Shown in pieces: positions 18,556 through 27,770 of a stretch of DNA of 64,000 bases. The position numbers and the translations under genes were made by a program. Source of the stretch: Corallium rubrum (Eukaryota; Cnidaria; Anthozoa; Scleralcyonacea; Coralliidae); NCBI GenBank assembly GCA_964035015.1, contig OZ036007.1, positions 186,001-250,000 of the forward strand, written 5' to 3'. The number at the start of each line of letters is the position of its first letter. The stretch's first letter is position 1. Under the pieces are notes generated by a model. That model was not told where the DNA came from. It saw only the letters and a list, made by a program, of their open reading frames with translations, and made no database searches.

Positions 18556-19248
18556 ATGAGGTTAACATTATTCATTGAAAACGGTGAGAAGACTGTCTAC
18601 TTCGAACAACCTATCATGGTGGCAGGTCCAAGACCACAGGTGATGCTGAAGAAAGCTACGGTATACTGGAACTATAACAATGTGGTGTCAGGTCTGAACG
18701 ATTCGGTGTCGTTCGATGGTAAGGAGGCATCCGCCCCTGAAGGTTATTTCAGCTTTGACGCGTTGGAAACGTTCGTTAAGGGTTTAGCCAGGGGGTCTGG
18801 TGGGACGGTTGAGTTCGGAAAGAATGTTTACAACGGAACTTCTAAAGTGAAAACGTCTAAAAAGCTGAAACTTGGGAAGATGGGTCTTCTTTTGGGTTTT
18901 GGTGAGAGCGATGTAATAGATGTTGGTGGTGGTGGTGGGTGGACGAATAGTTCGAATCAGGTGGACATCAATAGAGGGTTGAGGTATGTTGGGATCTCGT
19001 GTGACGCTGTTGAGAGTGAAAAAAGTCTGGACAATGGGAGGAGGAGTAATCTGATTGGGACCCTTCCGATAACCTCTGAACAGAGTTTGAAAGGGAGGGT
19101 ACAGCACTACACAGACATTGAGTCGAAAGCTGAGATCCGTAAGGGTGTTTATGGTAAGATGACCTTTAGGGTTCGTGGGAATAATGATCATTCAGTAGGC
19201 CGACCGGCTGGGATTGGGGCCGTTCTACTTGAGTTGTACATAGGCTAG
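18556..19248 (+). CDS. Penton-like minor capsid protein, 230 aa
   Basis: The product is beta-rich and glycine-containing. The C-terminal half has the pattern VDINRGLRYVGISCDAVE, then SNLIGTLP, then HYTDIESKAEIRKGVYGKMTFRVRGNN and ILLELYIG-like closing strands. This fits single-jelly-roll minor capsid (penton base) proteins of Polintons and adintovirus-like elements. Position in the order integrase, penton, membrane protein, major capsid, ATPase supports the call. A TATATA stretch lies 9-14 bp before the ATG. Assignment rests on pattern and position, with no residue-level proof. Confidence 0.8.
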   Translation: MRLTLFIENGEKTVYFEQPIMVAGPRPQVMLKKATVYWNYNNVVSGLNDSVSFDGKEASAPEGYFSFDALETFVKGLARGSGGTVEFGKNVYNGTSKVKTSKKLKLGKMGLLLGFGESDVIDVGGGGGWTNSSNQVDINRGLRYVGISCDAVESEKSLDNGRRSNLIGTLPITSEQSLKGRVQHYTDIESKAEIRKGVYGKMTFRVRGNNDHSVGRPAGIGAVLLELYIG

Positions 19249-19254
19249 TATATA
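19246..19254 (+). promoter_or_regulatory. TAGTATATA box embedded in a stop codon
   Basis: TAGTATATA abuts the ATG at 19255. Its first three bases are the TAG stop of the penton-like gene. This is the clearest forward-strand case of the shared start-proximal box. Confidence 0.6.
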
Positions 19255-20475
19255 ATGGCTGAGGAAGGAGTTAATGTCGAAATGGGTGAGCGTGGTGAAG
19301 AAGAGGAAAGGGAAGATGATATCAACGAGACGAGTTTCATAGATGATAACAATGAGGACTCCGAATCGGACTACTCCATATTCAGACCTTCTGACCGTGT
19401 GACCCGTGTTGGAGATGTAGTGCCCGACATTGGTAGTGATGTCGGGTCAATGAAAAGGTCTATTACACGTGATAAGAAGGAGATCTTCCTGACAAAGTTA
19501 GGTGTTAAAATAAATAAGGGAGACGGTACATCATCTAAGAACATAATAGAACAAACTGAGTTTACTTTTAACAAAAAGGGTCGCGTCACCGGAGCATGGT
19601 TTAATGGTGTAAAAGCTTTAGTGTCTAAAGGTGGTGAAATTAGTTACAGTAAAAACAAATCAAAAAGCGTGGTCGAATCCATAACACTTTTCAAAGAACT
19701 GTTAGAAAAAGCCAGAATTGAACATTACAATACGGCTGGGGGAGCGGTTGAAGAAATTACCGGCGACTCAACACTTCCCAAAGAAGTGGTGGGTGACATA
19801 CTCTCACGATCCAGCTCAGCGATCAACGGTTGGGTTGAAGAAATGGTGGAAGAAGTGCAAAAACAGGTGAGAGAAATATTTATATCCGAACAGGAAGTAA
19901 GAGACATCTCTGGGGTAGTCAACATACATGGTGAAGACACGGACATAATTGATTATCTTGAAATAGAAGCCGACCACTACAAAACGAAAGCGGATAAGGA
20001 AGCCGACCCCCTTAAAAAACAGTTCTACGATAACGTCATAAGAATGGTGGAGTTAAAGGCAGACAGTATAAGAATCAGGATTAATGAAAGACCTGAACAC
20101 ACAGAAGCCATGTCTATCTTAGGCGATGAAGCGGAGAATAATGACCTAAATAGGTTGGAACGTTTTAAGAGGTGGGCTAAGGAAAATATGATTGGCCTGT
20201 CTGCCATAGCCATCACCATAGCTGGGATCATAACCACAATAGTTGTGGCGGCCAGAAAGACTGTCTCGGGGGGAGCTAGAGCCGTTGGTGGTTTCGCTAA
20301 GGCACTCGCTAATCTGGGTAAGAGTTTAGGACCTCTGTTAGCACCACTGTTCAGTTTAGTAGCACAGGTTCTGACCTGGGGAGCAAAAGGAATAGCGTGG
20401 TTAGCCAACAATCTGTGGGTTCTTGCCATAGCTATGACGTGGTTGTTGTATGACTACTGGAAAAACCGAAAATAA
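19255..20475 (+). CDS. Polinton membrane protein, 406 aa, probable minor virion component
   Basis: A very acidic N-terminus (about 50 residues of E/D) precedes a long helical region. The C-terminal 95 residues contain a membrane segment (MIGLSAIAITIAGIITTIVVAA), an amphipathic glycine/alanine-rich stretch (GGARAVGGFAKALANLGKSLGPLLAPLF) and a second membrane segment (NNLWVLAIAMTWLLYDYW) with a basic end. Its place between penton-like and major capsid genes suggests a virion protein that acts on membranes during entry or assembly. That role is inferred. The smaller protein at 6039-6770 has the same layout. TAGTATATA abuts the start codon. Confidence 0.78.
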   Translation: MAEEGVNVEMGERGEEEEREDDINETSFIDDNNEDSESDYSIFRPSDRVTRVGDVVPDIGSDVGSMKRSITRDKKEIFLTKLGVKINKGDGTSSKNIIEQTEFTFNKKGRVTGAWFNGVKALVSKGGEISYSKNKSKSVVESITLFKELLEKARIEHYNTAGGAVEEITGDSTLPKEVVGDILSRSSSAINGWVEEMVEEVQKQVREIFISEQEVRDISGVVNIHGEDTDIIDYLEIEADHYKTKADKEADPLKKQFYDNVIRMVELKADSIRIRINERPEHTEAMSILGDEAENNDLNRLERFKRWAKENMIGLSAIAITIAGIITTIVVAARKTVSGGARAVGGFAKALANLGKSLGPLLAPLFSLVAQVLTWGAKGIAWLANNLWVLAIAMTWLLYDYWKNRK

Positions 20476-20486
20476 AACCTGTTATG

Positions 20487-20492
20487 TAGTAT
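20487..20492 (+). promoter_or_regulatory. TAGTAT box before the major capsid gene
   Basis: TAGTAT directly precedes the capsid ATG at 20493, within an 11-bp gap after the end of the previous gene's stop region. Confidence 0.55.
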
Positions 20493-21734
20493 ATGACCAA
20501 CAGAAGTCAGACAGAGCTGTTACCTGGATTTAGACGGGCGAGAATGTCGGAGATTAAGGGACTCCGGACAAGACACACGATCACCATGAACCCCAACAAA
20601 GTCAACCCTGGTGAGGACCTCTACATCGACATACCAAAGCTAAAACCTGATAGCTGTTTGGTCCCGGGTAGCTTTCATCTATTGTTCGACTTTAAGAACA
20701 TGAACACCAAGTCGTGGTTCCTAAACAATCTTTCCAGGCTTCTGGTCGAAAGGCTGGTTGTTAAGCTGGCCGGCGAGACTGTTTACGACAACACAGGTGA
20801 AAGTGTTCTTGGTGTATACAGGGATCTCTGGTTACCGAAGAGTGTGAGGAATCAGATGGTTGGGTATGGAATTGGTCCAGAAAACCTGAGAAAGTTGATG
20901 TCTAAGGACGACAGTGGGGCCTCCTCTGGGGACGTTGAGAAGGTAGCTGACGCTCTAATGCTCACAATCCATGGAGTGAGGATGAAGGTGAGACTGGATA
21001 AGATCCTCGGGGACCACGGACTTTATGCTCCCTTTGAAATGTACAACAACTTCCGTTATGTCATTAGCCTACCGAAAGCGAGTGACATCATGGTGGCCCA
21101 GTCAAGTGAGACCGTTGATGGGTACACACTGGAAAACCTTGAACTGGAGTATGAGACGATTGATAACACCGACATCGCCAGTGAAATAACGTCGCTGTAC
21201 ACAGCTGGTCGATCGTTGTCCTACGAACATGTCACGTTGATGAAGTCAACTGAATGGGCGGCTGGATCAACCCTGATCAACGAACACATTAACCTTCCAC
21301 GGAAGTCTATGAAAGGGATTGTGATAATGTTCACAAATAAGACCCGAACTGATAGTGAGAAATACGTCTATCCAAACATCGAAAGTGTTAAGCTAACAAT
21401 CGAGGGTGTACCCAACGCTGTCTTCAGCCAAGGGATCCCAAAGAGCCGGTTCTATGATGAAGCTAAAAGACTATTCGGTGGAAAGGAAAACACAGATCAG
21501 TTTATGACAATCCAGAAGTTCTACAAGGATGCTTTCGCTCTGGCGATTGACCTGAGAAGTATTGAGGACCGCGACAGTGTTGGAACTGGTAAAAGGATCG
21601 TTAATACACAGTCTGGAGTCCTGATTGAGATTACTAAAAAGGCGACTGTGGCTAACGTAGTCTGTCGAATCTTTGTGCTGAGTGATGGTTTGGTAAATAT
21701 GGTAAATAAGAATCTAAAATCAATCCAGTATTAA
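20493..21734 (+). CDS. mcp: Major capsid protein, double jelly roll
   Basis: This builds the icosahedral shell. The 413-residue product has the expected N-terminal arm, PDSCLVPGSFHLLFDF, NNLSRLLVERLVVKLAGETVYD (first jelly roll), the conserved YRDLWL step, HGLYAPFEMYNNFRYVISLPKA, LENLELEYETID and a long second beta-rich half ending in a variable tail. This is the pattern of Polinton and adintovirus-like hexon proteins. Its place directly before the packaging ATPase is also standard. The last codon is followed at once by TAA and the ATPase ATG, with no spacer. No break was seen. Confidence 0.93.
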   Translation: MTNRSQTELLPGFRRARMSEIKGLRTRHTITMNPNKVNPGEDLYIDIPKLKPDSCLVPGSFHLLFDFKNMNTKSWFLNNLSRLLVERLVVKLAGETVYDNTGESVLGVYRDLWLPKSVRNQMVGYGIGPENLRKLMSKDDSGASSGDVEKVADALMLTIHGVRMKVRLDKILGDHGLYAPFEMYNNFRYVISLPKASDIMVAQSSETVDGYTLENLELEYETIDNTDIASEITSLYTAGRSLSYEHVTLMKSTEWAAGSTLINEHINLPRKSMKGIVIMFTNKTRTDSEKYVYPNIESVKLTIEGVPNAVFSQGIPKSRFYDEAKRLFGGKENTDQFMTIQKFYKDAFALAIDLRSIEDRDSVGTGKRIVNTQSGVLIEITKKATVANVVCRIFVLSDGLVNMVNKNLKSIQY

Positions 21735-22343
21735 ATGGACCACCCATTCAATATGCTGATCGTTGGTATGACGGCCTGTGGAAAAACCTGGTATCTCCTG
21801 AATATGTTAGAAGATGAATACTTCGGGTTCTTCGACTACATCGTTCTGCTCTGCCCAACGTTCAGCTGGAACAAAACCTATGGTACTTGGAAATACACCT
21901 CCGACCCAGACTTCATCGCTGTGGATTGTAGTCAGGACGACGTTGAAATTGTGCTAGAATATATTGTTCGGATATTCAAGGGATCTAAAACATTGATAGT
22001 CCTCGACGACTGTGCCAGTGGACAACCCGTAAAAAACAGAACAAGTGAGTTGGTTAAATTATCCTTCAGCGCCCGGCACTACAATCTGTCAACTATCGTA
22101 ATCACACAACAGCTAACAGCTATCACAAAACCTTATAGGGAAAATATCAGTAAGTTGGTAACGTTCTACAACCCCAACAAAACCGATATGAAGGTCATCA
22201 CTGATGACTACCTTGGTGGTTTAGACCGTAATGAGGTTATGGAGGTAACTGAAAAGTTAAAAGAAAACAAATACGCTAGGCTTGAGATTATGTTAAGGCA
22301 CCCATACGCGTATAAGGTAGTCATCCCAAAATCTGATCTATAG
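21735..22343 (+). CDS. FtsK/HerA (A32)-type genome-packaging ATPase
   Basis: This motor translocates DNA into capsids. The 202-residue product opens with a Walker A motif VGMTACGKT (residues about 10-18), has Walker B TLIVLDDC (about 88-95), and the sensor-like VITQQLTAI (about 128). Length is typical for Polinton packaging ATPases. The gene starts right after the capsid stop codon: TATTAA runs into ATG, so the stop of the capsid gene is part of the start-proximal AT box. Confidence 0.95.
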   Translation: MDHPFNMLIVGMTACGKTWYLLNMLEDEYFGFFDYIVLLCPTFSWNKTYGTWKYTSDPDFIAVDCSQDDVEIVLEYIVRIFKGSKTLIVLDDCASGQPVKNRTSELVKLSFSARHYNLSTIVITQQLTAITKPYRENISKLVTFYNPNKTDMKVITDDYLGGLDRNEVMEVTEKLKENKYARLEIMLRHPYAYKVVIPKSDL

Positions 22344-22347
22344 TAAG

Positions 22348-22935
22348 ATGGCTGAAAAGAAAAGTAAAACGGTGAAAGTTGGGAAAAAAGTCAAGGCACC
22401 CGCCGTGGAACCACCTGAAGCATCTGTTGGGGAGCCAGAAATGGAAATACCTACTGAGATCCCCAACCTTGTCGATGAGCTCGTCAATGATCTGAAAAAG
22501 ACTGAGGAAACCAACCCAACACCTCCACCAACCGATGATGCCAACAAGAAGAGAAGTGAGCTGATAAAACTGTCAGAAAACGGTGAGATAACTCAGTCAG
22601 TCAGCTACATCAAAAAGGCGTCTGTAAAGGTTGTGGACAAGCTATACGCTGAATACGAGGCCAAAAGGATGGAAAGAGCTAATGAATTCCTGACTGATAT
22701 GTTAATCAGTAGATTCTCCAATGTTCTCGGTGGTTTGGACGCCGTAGAAAGCTCTGAGGAGCTAGACAACGAATTACAAAAAGACAAACTGTTGAAAAGT
22801 GACGTTGGTAAAGTTGTGGCCATGATCACACCGTACATACCATGTCTCGGACTGTTATCTGGTGGTGTAACTGTGGGAAAACATGTGTATCAACACAAGA
22901 CAAAAGTATCTGAAGAGAAATCGGGGAGTAAGTAA
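22348..22935 (+). CDS. Right-end Polinton protein, 195 aa, unknown function
   Basis: The N-terminus is basic (MAEKKSKTVKVGKKVKAPAV), the middle is acidic and proline-rich (PTEIPNLVDEL, TNPTPPPTDD), and the C-terminal half is helical with a short hydrophobic patch (VVAMITPYIPCLGLLSGGVTVG) and a charged tail. Its last 40 codons lie inside the right terminal inverted repeat, so the left end carries a cut-off copy. TATAGTAAG precedes the ATG. A DNA- or terminus-binding role would fit the position, but this is speculation. Confidence 0.72.
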   Translation: MAEKKSKTVKVGKKVKAPAVEPPEASVGEPEMEIPTEIPNLVDELVNDLKKTEETNPTPPPTDDANKKRSELIKLSENGEITQSVSYIKKASVKVVDKLYAEYEAKRMERANEFLTDMLISRFSNVLGGLDAVESSEELDNELQKDKLLKSDVGKVVAMITPYIPCLGLLSGGVTVGKHVYQHKTKVSEEKSGSK

Positions 22936-23150
22936 GATGCGTGTTAAAACCACAACCCTGATCGTTATGAAGCGTTTTCAAAAAATCGCTGTAAATTCAA
23001 AAACCCATTTTTTAAAGTATAAAAGGAAAAAAAGATGGGAAAAAAAAGTTTGAAAGGACAAACATCATTTCCCGTTAAATTCCAACATTCTGGCGCTGTT
23101 TTTGGCAAAATAAAAAAAAATGCGCCGGTACCCTCATATTCTATACTACT
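22795..23150 (-). repeat. Polinton right terminal inverted repeat
   Basis: Inverted copy of 5679-6028. The outer roughly 210 bp are almost identical to the left end and hold a TATAAAAGG stretch (about 23020), poly-A/T tracts and the terminal AGTAGTATAG. The inner part is the 3' coding end of the 195-aa gene and is more diverged from the left copy. Confidence 0.93.
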
Positions 23151-23156
23151 TCTTAT
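23151..23156. other. Target site duplication of the Polinton, right copy (TCTTAT)
   Basis: TCTTAT follows the last base of the right terminal inverted repeat and equals 5673-5678. Joining the two flanks restores a continuous TAGTCTTA repeat phase. Confidence 0.93.
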
Positions 23157-23578
23157 GACCATAGTCTTAGGGCTATATAGTCTTATTCTTAGGACTATAG
23201 TCTTAGGACTATATAGTCTTAGTCTCTGGACTACAGTCCTAGTCTTTGGACTGTAGTCTTAGTCTTAGGACTATAATCTTAGTCTTGGACTAGTACAATA
23301 TAGTCTTAGTCTTAGGACTATATAGTCCTAGTCTTAGTCTTAGGACTATATAGTTTTAGTCATTGGACTAAAGTCTTAGTCTTATGACTGTATAGTCTTA
23401 GTATTTGGACTATATATAGTCTTAGTCTTAGGACTATATATTCTTAGTCTTAGGACTATAGTCTTAGTCTGAGGACTAGTACTTATAGTCTTAGTCTTAG
23501 GACTATATAGTACTAGTCTTAGTCTTAGGACTATATAGTACTAGTCTTAGTCTTAGGACTATATAGTCTTAGTCTTAT
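23157..23578. repeat. TAGTCTTAGGACTATA-type array, right of Polinton
   Basis: Imperfect repeats of TAGTCTTAGTCTTAGGACTATA fill this stretch. It continues the array at 5581-5678. No gene is present. Open frames here follow from the repeat. Confidence 0.9.
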
Positions 23579-24400
23579 AATCACCACAGGGGTAACCCCC
23601 AAACACCGCCGGGACACCCCAATCACCCCAGGGGTAACCCGTGAACACCCCCGGGATAACACAATGACCCCTGGGGTAATCCCCAAACACCCTCGGAATA
23701 CCCCAATCACCTCTGGAGTAACCCACAAAGACCCCTTGGGTACCTCCAATCACTCCCGAGATACCCCAATCACCCCTGGGGTAATATAACCCCCGACAAT
23801 TTGGAGAAAGAGGAGGAGGAGGAGGAAGAGGAGAAAGAGGAGGAGGAGGAGAAAGAGGAAGAGGAAGAAAAAGAGGAGGAGGAGGAGAAAGATAAATATA
23901 TAATAAGAAATTTATCTTTCTCCTCCTCCTCCCCCTCTTTTTCCTCCTCCTCCTCAACCCCCTTTCTCCTCCTCCTCTTTCTCCTCCTCCTCTTTCACCT
24001 CCTCCTCCTCCTCTTTCTCCTCCTCCTCTTTCACCTCCTCTTCATCCCACCCTTTCTCCTCCGCCTCCCCCTTTCTCCTCCTCCTCTTTATCCTCCTCCT
24101 CTTTCTCCTCCTCCTCCTGAACCTCCTCTTTCTCCTCCTTCTCCTCCTCCTCCTCCTCCTCCTCCTCCTCCATCTCCTCCTCTTTCTCCAAATTGTTGGG
24201 GGTTACCCCCAGGGTGATTGGGGTATCTCGGGGTGATTGGGGGTACCCAAGGGGTGTTTGGGAGTTACTCCACGGGTGATTGGCTATCCCGGGGGTGTTT
24301 GGGGTTACTCTGGGGTGATTAGGGTATCCCGGGGGGGGTTTGGGGGTTACCCCATGGGTAATGCGGGTATCTCGGGGTGTTTGGGGTTTACCCCTGGGGT
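23579..24400. repeat. Mirrored GGGGTAACC and GAGG blocks forming a giant hairpin
   Basis: From left to right: a block of about 30-bp repeats around GGGGTAACCCCCAAACACC (23579-23800), a GAGGAGGA purine block (about 23801-23890), a short centre with GATAAAT...ATTTATC near 23905, a CTCCTCC pyrimidine block (about 23920-24190), and an inverted version of the first block (24195-24400). Both arms then pass into TAGTCT-type repeats in opposite orientation. Long serine/proline or glutamate open frames in the purine tract are artefacts of the repeat. Confidence 0.88.
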
Positions 24401-24545
24401 GATTATAAGACTAAGACTTTTTAGTTCTAAGACTATATAGTCCTAAGACCAATACTATAGTCCTAAGACTAAGCTATATAGTCCAAGGACTAAGACTATA
24501 GTCCTAAGATTAACACTATATAGACCTAAGACTAAGACTATAGTC
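24400..24545. repeat. Inverted TAGTCT-type array (right arm of the hairpin)
   Basis: AGACTAAGACTATAGTCCTAAG repeats, the reverse complement of the array left of 23578, close the outer part of the composite hairpin. Confidence 0.85.
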
Positions 24546-25690
24546 AAAGGAGGATGTTGCGCTCTTCCCAGAATGCTTTGCGACAAAACTATATTATCAA
24601 ACGCTCGCGCGAAGGATGATCATTTCCAAAGATGGAGGCATTGAGTGAACAGGGATGGCAAGCAGACGTGTTTTCTAAATCTAACTTTATTTATTTACAC
24701 TGTTGTGATTTTTCAAATAAATGTGATTTCACTGTGCCTAGTTTACCGTTTTTTTCGGCTACAGTTGCTTTATGGTCATTTTAGTTTCATGGATTTGCTA
24801 GATCAAAGGCAAATGTGCATGTTTCAAGTCTGTACTAGGTTGTTGAAGAAGCTTGATAATGTAAGATCTCCATGTATTATAAAGGTTATTTCAGGCGCAT
24901 ACTTCGAGGTAAGATTTCATATACCATCAATTTTTAGTTCTTTCTTCTTCGGCGAAGTTTGATAATTCGAAGTGTGCAAGTTTCGGCGGATGAACGTTTT
25001 TTTTATCAAAAGACAGATCCTAACGAAGTTATAGATGAAAAGGACGAGAAAATGTTACTGATTTGGGATTTTATAGTCGAAACTAATATGTCTGTGGCCG
25101 CATCTGCTTTAGCACCATGGTATCTATGGTGGATACAATGTTGACTCGTATCGTCGGTTTTCGTCGTGATTCATCTAGGAATATCGCTATAAATATAATA
25201 TATTATAAACGACACAAATGACAGAAAATGACCTTAGGTGCTTTCGCACAATAGCCACAATACAAACGGTAATGAATAAAAAAGGAAACGTTGTTTTGGA
25301 CAAGCTTTGAATCGTTTTACTACATTACTAATAACGATGTCTTCCTCACTGGTCTTCCTCAGCCCACACAGGAAGACAACAAAAGTCAAAAAACGAATCT
25401 GAACCGTGTTTTACGCACGAATACAAAGATAAATATCGTGAAAAATAGTAGAGGTACAATGAGGTACAATAGAAAATTTGTATTTCTTTACTATTCCTTT
25501 TTTAAAATATTTAAATATATGTCACTTTCCTGTTCTGGAAATAGTCAAAAAACGTAAACAAAGACATGTAGCGACAAGTTTGAAAATGACCTAAATAGCA
25601 CCATTTTTTTTTGAAACATGAAAATGTTTATAAGGACTAATAAACATCAGCCCAAATTAAAACAGCAAGAGAAACATAAGAACGAGTAAA
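24546..25690. other. Unique AT-rich spacer, no gene recognised
   Basis: This 1.1-kb stretch lies between two TAGTCT-type arrays. It holds three short forward open frames (24645-24962, 24959-25144, 25291-25557) with no motif I recognise and no strong coding signal. It may be the original core of the outer inverted-repeat element. Confidence 0.5.
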
Positions 25691-25699
25691 AATTCCTTT

Positions 25700-27770
25700 A
25701 CTATGGTCCTAAGATCTAGACTAAGACTATAGTCCTAAACTAAGACTATAGTCCTAAGACTAAGACTATATAGTCCTAAGACTATATAGCCCTAAGACTA
25801 AGACTATAGTCCTAAGACTAAGACTCTATAGTCCTAAGACTAAGACTATAGTCCAAAGTCTAAGACTATATAGTCCTCAGACTAAGACTAAGACTAAGAC
25901 TAAGACTAAGACTAAGACTAAGACTAAGACTAAGACTAAGACTAAGACTAAGACTAAGACTAAGACTAAGACTAAGACTAAGACTAAGACTAAGACTAAG
26001 ACTAAGACTAAGACTAAGACTAAGACTAAGACTAAGACTAAGACTAAGACTAAGACTAAGACTAAGACTAAGACTAAGACTAAGACTAAGACTAAGACTA
26101 AGACTAAGACTAAGACTAAGACTAAGACTAAGACTAAGACTAAGACTAAGACTAAGACTAAGACTAAGACTAAGACTAAGACTAAGACTAAGACTAAGAC
26201 TAAGACTAAGACTAAGACTAAGACTAAGACTAAGACTAAGACTAAGACTAAGACTAAGACTAAGACTAAGACTAAGACTAAGACTAAGACTAAGACTAAG
26301 ACTAAGACTAAGACTAAGACTAAGACTAAGACTAAGACAAGACTAAGACAAGACTAAGACTAAGACTAAGACTAAGACTAAGACTAAGACTAAGACTAAG
26401 ACTAAGACTAAGACTAAGACTAAGACTAAGACTAAGACTAAGACTAAGACTAAGACTAAGACTAAGACTAAGACTAAGACTAAGACTAAGACTAAGACTA
26501 AGACTAAGACTAAGACTAAGACTAAGACTAAGACTAAGACTAAGACTAAGACTAAGACTAAGACTAAGACTAAGACTAAGACTAAGACTAAGACTAAGAC
26601 TAAGACTAAGACTAAGACTAAGACTAAGACTAAGACTAAGACTAAGACTAAGACTAAGACTAAGACTAAGACTAAGACTAAGACTAAGACTAAGACTAAG
26701 ACTAAGACTAAGACTAAGACTAAGACTAAGACTAAGACTAAGACTAAGACTAAGACTAAGACTAAGACTAAGACTAAGACTAAGACTAAGACTAAGACTA
26801 AGACTAAGACTAAGACTAAGACTAAGACTAAGACTAAGACTAAGACTAAGACTAAGACTAAGACTAAGACTAAGACTAAGACTAAGACTAAGACTAAGAC
26901 TAAGACTAAGACTAAGACTAAGACTAAGACTAAGACTAAGACTAAGACTAAGACTAAGACTAAGACTAAGACTAAGACTAAGACTAAGACTAAGACTAAG
27001 ACTAAGACTAAGACTAAGACTAAGACTATAGTCCTAAGACTAAGACTATAGTCCTAAGACTAAGACTAAGACTAAGACTAAGACTAAGACTAAGACTAAG
27101 ACTAAGACTAAGACTAAGACTAAGACTAAGACTAAGACTAAGACTAAGACTAAGACTAAGACTAAGACTAAGACTAAGACTAAGACTAAGACTAAGACTA
27201 AGACTAAGACTAAGACTAAGACTAAGACTAAGACTAAGACTAAGACTAAGACTAAGACTAAGACTAAGACTAAGACTAAGACTAAGACTAAGACTAAGAC
27301 TAAGACTAAGACTAAGACTAAGACTAAGACTAAGACTAAGACTAAGACTAAGACTAAGACTAAGACTAAGACTAAGACTAAGACTAAGACTAAGACTAAG
27401 ACTAAGACTAAGACTAAGACTAAGACTAAGACTAAGACTAAGACTAAGACTAAGACTAAGACTAAGACTAAGACTAAGACTAAGACTAAGACTAAGACTA
27501 AGACTAAGACTAAGACTAAGACTAAGACTAAGACTAAGACTAAGACTAAGACTAAGACTAAGACTAAGACTAAGACTAAGACTAAGACTAAGACTAAGAC
27601 TAAGACTAAGACTAAGACTAAGACTAAGACTAAGACTAAGACTAAGACTAAGACTAAGACTAAGACTAAGACTAAGACTAAGACTATAGTCCTAAGACTA
27701 AGACTATAGTCCTAAGACTAAGACTATATAGTCCTCAGACTAAGACTAAGACTATAGTCCTAGGACTATA
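25700..27770. repeat. (AGACTA)n hexanucleotide array, about 2 kb
   Basis: AGACTAAGACTATAGTCC-type units grade into a nearly pure (AGACTA)n run from about 25873 to 27690. It is interrupted by two AGACAAG variants near 26335-26350 and by short ATAGTCC units near 27027-27058. The array ends again in mixed ATAGTCCTAAG units. It is the expanded, inverted partner of the TAGTCT arrays on the left. Confidence 0.95.

Larger units (their letters stand above)
5679..23150. mobile_element. Polinton/Maverick, complete, 17.5 kb
   Basis: The element has terminal inverted repeats beginning AGTAGTATAG and ending CTATACTACT, a perfect 6-bp target duplication, and the Polinton core set: DNA polymerase B, retrovirus-like integrase with chromodomain, FtsK/A32-type ATPase, double-jelly-roll major capsid and penton-like minor capsid. 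Visible base composition is more GC-rich than the flanks. Coding density is near 95 percent, with adjacent or overlapping genes. Defects seen are one frameshift in polB and one in a duplicated LamG-like gene, so the copy is nearly but not fully intact. The gene set resembles adintovirus-like Polintons of aquatic invertebrates. An adenain-type protease was not found. Confidence 0.97.

Noticed and set aside
23559..24217. Long proline/serine/leucine-rich or glutamate-rich open frames
   Set aside because: They arise from the GAGG/CTCC and GGGGTAACC repeat blocks and have no start context, domain or non-repeat sequence.
24645..25144. Host gene between the TAGTCT arrays
   Set aside because: The open frames are short and AT-rich, without domain similarity that I recognise.
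25873..27690. Possible telomeric repeat
   Set aside because: The unit is AGACTA and not TTAGGG or another known animal telomere unit. The run is internal and grades into 16-22-bp units of the flanking array.
25700..27770. CRISPR-like array
   Set aside because: Repeats are contiguous without unique spacers, and the setting is eukaryotic.
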